Positions 51,101 to 57,100 of a stretch of DNA of 60,000 bases are shown in pieces. How positions within the stretch are numbered: the stretch's first letter is position 1; each line of letters begins with the position of its first letter. The notes under the pieces are model-generated. The model saw only the letters and a program-made list of their open reading frames with translations, was not told the origin of the DNA and did not search any database. The stretch is from Bolinopsis microptera (Eukaryota; Ctenophora; Tentaculata; Lobata; Bolinopsidae). The stretch covers positions 13,593,628-13,653,627 of the forward strand of contig NC_087075.1 of the NCBI RefSeq assembly GCF_026151205.1, read 5' to 3'. The translations under genes and the position numbers were made by a program.

Positions 51101-54100
51101 CTAGTAACCTAGTAACCTAGTAACCTAGTAACCTAGTAACCTAGTAACTTAGTAACCTAGTAACCTAGTAACCTAGTAACCTAGTAACCTAGTAACCTAG
51201 TAACCTAGTAACCTAGTAACCTAGTAACCTAGTAACCTAGTAACCTAGTAACCTAGTAACCTAGTAACTTAGTAACCTAGTAGTAGTAGTATTACCTGGC
51301 GAGTCTCAATGATTTACAATATTGAGTTGAACAACTTCTACAGGTCATGTTAAGCTAGTAACCTAGTAACCTAGTAACCTAGTAACCTAGTAACCTAGTA
51401 ACCTAGTAACCTAGTAACCTAGTAACCTAGTAACCTAGTAACCTAGTAACCTAGTAACCTAGTAACCTAGTAACCTAGTAACCTAGTAACCTAGTAACCT
51501 AGTAACCTAGTAACCTAGTAACCTAGTAACCTAGTAACCTAGTAACCTAGTAACCTAGTAACCTAGTAACCTAGTAACCTAGTAGTAGTAGTATTACCTG
51601 GCGAGTCTCAATGATTTACTGTATTGAGTTGAACTACTTCTACAGGTCATGTTAAGCTAGTAACCTAGTAACCTAGTAACCTAGTAACCTAGTAACCTAG
51701 TAACCTAGTAACCTAGTAACCTAGTAGTAGTAGTATTACCTGGCGAGTCTCAATGATTTACTGTATTGAGTTGAACAACTTCTACAGGTCATGTTAAGCT
51801 AGTAACCTAGTAACCTAGTAACCTAGTAACCTAGTAACCTAGTAACCTAGTAACCTAGTAACCTAGTAACCTAGTAACCTAGTAACTTAGTAACCTAGTA
51901 ACCTAGTAACCTAGTAACCTAGTAGTATTACCTGGCGAGTCTCGATGATTTACTGTATTGAGTTGAACAACTTCTACAGGTCATGTTAAGCTGTGTCATC
52001 TTCAGTAGGTCCGTTTTGTAATCCAAAGTGTTAACTTCATGACACCTGGAAAGATGGAGAATCTAAGTAAACTATAGGTAAAAATATAATATTAATCATA
52101 AGCTAAAATGTACTAATCTTTGTATTCTAAATGGGGAAAAAGAGGAAACATTGTCAGTCAGTCGAGAAAATTGTCAGTCAGGCTATATGGCAGCTTTGTA
52201 GATGTTGTGACTATGCTAGTAGTGGTCCCAGGCTTGCGACTGGAATTGCGGTGTTAAATCGATTTAATGGTACCAACGATCCACCTCCCACTTGTTGTTT
52301 GGTACTTAGCATTAATAGTGTTAGCTGTAGCCATTTATAGCAAGAATCTTAAAACTAAAGGGGATGACAAGGAAAAGAGGAAGGAAAAAGAATAACGGGA
52401 CAAACAATTAATTAAAGTATTTATAGGAGCATTAGATATTGTAATTACAAGCTTCAATAATAAATCACTGACTAAAACTTCTAATTAAAATGACACTTGG
52501 TACGCTCGCCCATTTTCACTGGTCAGTCTGAACTTCGGTTTAGCACGTTGTACACTTATTCACCTAAGTTTCAGAATTTGTTCAGTTTAGCAGAGTTAGT
52601 ACCCGTGTTTCAATAAATCAAAAGATATCAGGGGAGTTCTTTAATAATGTTACGGTCATCTAGAATACCGAACTTCCTGAAAACGTTATCATATTTCCTC
52701 AGACAACGTTTAATGCCTTTAATCAGTCTATCACGGCTATATCCTCTATCAATTAGAATTTTGAATATTTTGTGAAGATGGGAGGTAAAGATATCCAATC
52801 TAGTGCAAACATTACCATATCTAAGAACTTGACTTGAAAAAACGTTGTAGCCAACCTCGGTTGGGATGTTACTGTGAGGAAATGTAAGGGATACAACATG
52901 AAAATTAAAATCATCAGTTTTGTTATACACTGATATTTCTAGTCCTTCTGTGGAAATATTAATATTTAAATCAAGGTAGTTAATGATTTTATTATTGGAA
53001 CCAGCTCGCTCCATCTCCAATGAATTAGGATAAATATCTTTAATCAATTTATGAAAGTAAAGGTAGTTAATAATAGATAAATCGTCAACATATCGTTTAT
53101 TATTGGATAATATCTTTGCTAATCCCATTTTCTTTTCCTGAAGTAAACGTTTCATATAATTAAATTCCTTTTTGCCAACAGTGAGATCAGCTATAGGGGA
53201 ACTTGAATTTCCACCCATAGGAATACCCTTGGTTTGTATGAATACAATCCCACCGAAGACGACATAAGTGTTATAAATAATAAATTTAACAGCCTCTTTT
53301 AGGTCATCTTGACTAAAGCAGGCATGACAATCATATGTTTTATTGGAAAAGAAGCATGTATTACTGTCTCTTTTAGAAATACAAATATATCTATTACGGT
53401 CTGAAAATATTAAATCAACAACTTCATTAATCATATCCTCTACTTCAATCAAGTCTAATCTGGTATAAAGAGTAGTAAAATCATATACTTGTATATTATA
53501 AACATCGCTATTTTTGATAGCTTCAAGGAATTCACTTGAGGAATCTATGCTCCAAAACATGTTTATACCGCTGTTGTTGTAGATTGCCTCGCAGTATTTC
53601 TTGAAGTATTTCATCAAAAGTTTTAGACAACAGTTAACTTGGACGTTAAGTTGTTTCGTAACGCAAAAACGGGCACCTGCAATGAACCTCGCCTTGTAAG
53701 GGTTCTTGTGAAGCTTAGGGTTCCAGAAGATGCGTGCTAGTCGCAAGTTTTTATCTTCAACTTGTACATTAAATCTCTCCTTTAGACTCTCAGATATTTT
53801 ATTGACATAATGAGTCTCGTCTTCGCTACAGGGTTTATATGTATCATTACCTATACATTCTAGAGTATTAGGATCAAAACCCATTTCATTGACAAGAGTT
53901 TTTACATAAAACTTTTTACAAATAAATGAAAAATTACCAGAAGCTTTGTCGATACTACAAATAATGTATTTACTTTTCAGCAATTTAAGACTTCTTTTAA
54001 CATCCTCTTTTTCCAGTGTGTTTTCTTTTATTTCAAATGTTTCAGGAAAGTTTTTCTTGTAATATTCAATACGATTGGAAACTATTGATAACACTTTTTC

Positions 54101-57100
54101 CTTCCAATCGCTGAACTTTACTTCTTTTTGACAGTACTTTCTACTTTTTGATTTTATAAATTTATCGACAGCTTCGGTAACTGACATATATATCTCATCT
54201 GGAGATTTAAATGTGGGAATTCTGTATTTACAACCGTAGGAAAGTACTTCCCTTAGTTCAACATTATCAACAATATCTAAATTACCAGTAACTACATGTC
54301 CATGAGGAGGATAATTGAAAGGGGAGGAGTGACAATCGCATGGACTACCTAAAATAGATTTAATATCAGAAATAGAAAGTTTCTTTAAGAATGAAGCATA
54401 GTTACAAATAGAAAGACTTATAGGATCATTATACTCATAATAAATCTGTAATGGTGTAAAAGACTGAATCAAAATGGGAAGCAAATCAATGACTGAAGTG
54501 TCAGAGAAAATAGATTTTAGGTTAAGATTATCAATGAATTTGCAATTAAATGGAACAATTATAAATTCTCTATTACTGGATTCAGATTTGTTCTGATGGT
54601 ATTTGGGGGAAAAAAGTTAGTCTTCCGGTAACACAGGAGGATGGTACATATTGGGTGAGTTGAAAATAATGTGTGGATTGTAAAAAATTATTAACATTTT
54701 TATGAAAGAGTAAATGTATTAGGACAATTTATGTTTTTATTTTGGCAATGATGATATTCATAATTTATAACCTGTAAGTGTAATACTATTCTGTATATAT
54801 CTAATTTCAACAAAAAAAGTTAGGAAACAAATTTGCGGAATGTGTCACAAAATAAAAATCTTAAAAACTCACAGTGGACAGGTAGTAAGAAGATATCGAG
54901 CTGTAAAAGCTGATATATCAACGTGATTGTCGGTGGCACAGGTTCCACAGGATTGAACCACCAAGTTATCCTCGTCCGGAAGCAGACTTCTTGATTTCAC
55001 CACGGAGTAGGTAGCACATGTTCCGCATTTTATTTGGACGTATTCTGTTAGGCTTACCTCACCTGATGGTTACTGAGTGTTACTGTAGGTTGCTAGCTTA
55101 CTTAGGGTTTGCAACCGATATTATCGGCGATAGAATTATCGGCGATAATTTGTGAAAAATTCATTATCGGTTATCGGCGATAATTTCTAACCGATAAACC
55201 GATAATATCAATATTTTTTTCTTCAAAAATTATTTCCAAAAAGTTCGAAATTCCGTAAAATCATCGATCAAATTTAGTGTTATTGGACCTCTACAGCTAA
55301 CTAGCTAATTCTCACCGCCTACTTTAAATCTTGATAATATAGTAAACTGTATTAGCATGGATATTTATTAACCGAATTTTCTACTAAAATCAGTGTCATC
55401 CTCTCATTGTTAAATCAAAATATGTTAAGTTATTCACATTCCATTGTCATGTCTTATTGCTTATTTGTCCTGCACTTGATGATCAATCATTTTAACAGCA
55501 TATGTTTCACAATGGCCAATTCCTCCCATAAGTATCCCAAACTCCAAAGTCTCGCCCCCCCCCCCCCCCCCCCCCCCCATTATATATAAGTTGTTCTAGC
55601 TATGTATTCGTGTGGTGCGATGATAATAAGTGATCTCTACGTCGGTTGATCAGATGCTATACTTAAATTGAAATTTCTCCCTATTAAAGTCATCTGATAC
55701 ATTTTATGACTGATGACGTCATAATTAGTTTCAAAACAACACACGCTCCACGCCCCGCGTTTATATTTGATTGCTCATTTGCTTAAATTGTTAATTGATA
55801 ACGTGCTTGGTTGTTCCCTGTCGTGTCCTGTGAAAACTGTTTTATTTGATATGGCAACCAACGAGATCTGAAAACATTTCAAAAAAGAGGGGGACAACGT
55901 GACCTGCATACATTGTGAGAAGTCTTTCCAAGGTACAACTGCCAAGATAAAAGGTCTTACACTAGTTTGTGGTATCACTTGCGGGTAAAGCACGCTATTG
56001 AAAATACAGCCACTAAAAGTACTACTTGTACTTGTACTGCTAACTCGTCCACATCCCCCCAGGCCAAACCACCAAAAAGTAAACCCCTGATCGTACCGTA
56101 CATAGAAAAGAAGACTCAAGCTGAAATGTTTAGTCGTCTAGCAAATGCTTTGTAAATAAATTTACGATGCCGTTCTGGAATTTCAAATTACGTGTTTAGA
56201 ATTCGTGTAACAGTACCTCAGGACTTCCGTAATACTAATCCTCGTACGCAAAGGTGACGAAAGTGTAATTGATTATGTCAGTCAATTATAGTCATACAAA
56301 TTAACAGAAACTTAGCTCATTGTTATGACCCAATTTTATCGCCGATAATTATCGTTATCGCCGATAATTTCAAAATTGTTATCGGTTATCCGTTATCGGC
56401 GATAAAAATTATTGGACCGATAATGCAAACCCTAAGCTTACTGTGTGCTACTGTGGGTTACCTAAGTTACTAGCATGTAGGTTACTGGGATACTGCGGAT
56501 TACTGTGGGTAACTAGGATACTGGGGGGTTGCTAGGTTACTGTGGTTAATTAGGTTACTAAGTAACTGCGGGTAACTAGGATACTGTGGGGTTGCTAGGT
56601 TACTGTGGTTAATTAGGTTACTAAGTAACTGTGGATAACTAGGATACTGCGGGGTTGCTAGGTTACTGTGGTTAATTAGGTTACTAAGTAACTGTGGGTA
56701 ACTAGGATACTACGGGGTTGCTAGGTTACTGTGGTTAATTAGGTTACTAAGTAACTGTGGGGTTGCTAGGTCATTGTGATTAATTAGGTTACTAAGTAAC
56801 TGTGGATAACTAGGATACTGCGGGGTTGCTAGGTTACTGTGGTTAATTAGGTTACTAAGTAACTGCGGGTAACTAGGATACTGTGGGGTTGCTAGGTTAC
56901 TGTGGTTAATTAGGTTACTAAGTAACTGTGGATAACTAGGATACTGCGGGGTTGCTAGGTTACTGTGGTTAATTAGGTTACTAAGTAACTGTGGGTAACT
57001 AGGATACTACGGGGTTGCTAGGTTACTGTGGTTAATTAGGTTACTAAGTAACTGTGGGGTTGCTAGGTTACTGTGGTTAATTAGGTTACTAAGTAACTGT

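Noticed and set aside
33301-51931. CRISPR-like appearance: a ~70-bp unit separated by other sequence
   Set aside because: The intervening sequence is itself an octamer repeat of variable length, the organism is eukaryotic, and the unit is a copy of a coding exon end.
33301-51931. Telomere repeat array
   Set aside because: The octamer GGTTACTA differs from TTAGGG, and the array is bounded on both sides by exons of one gene.
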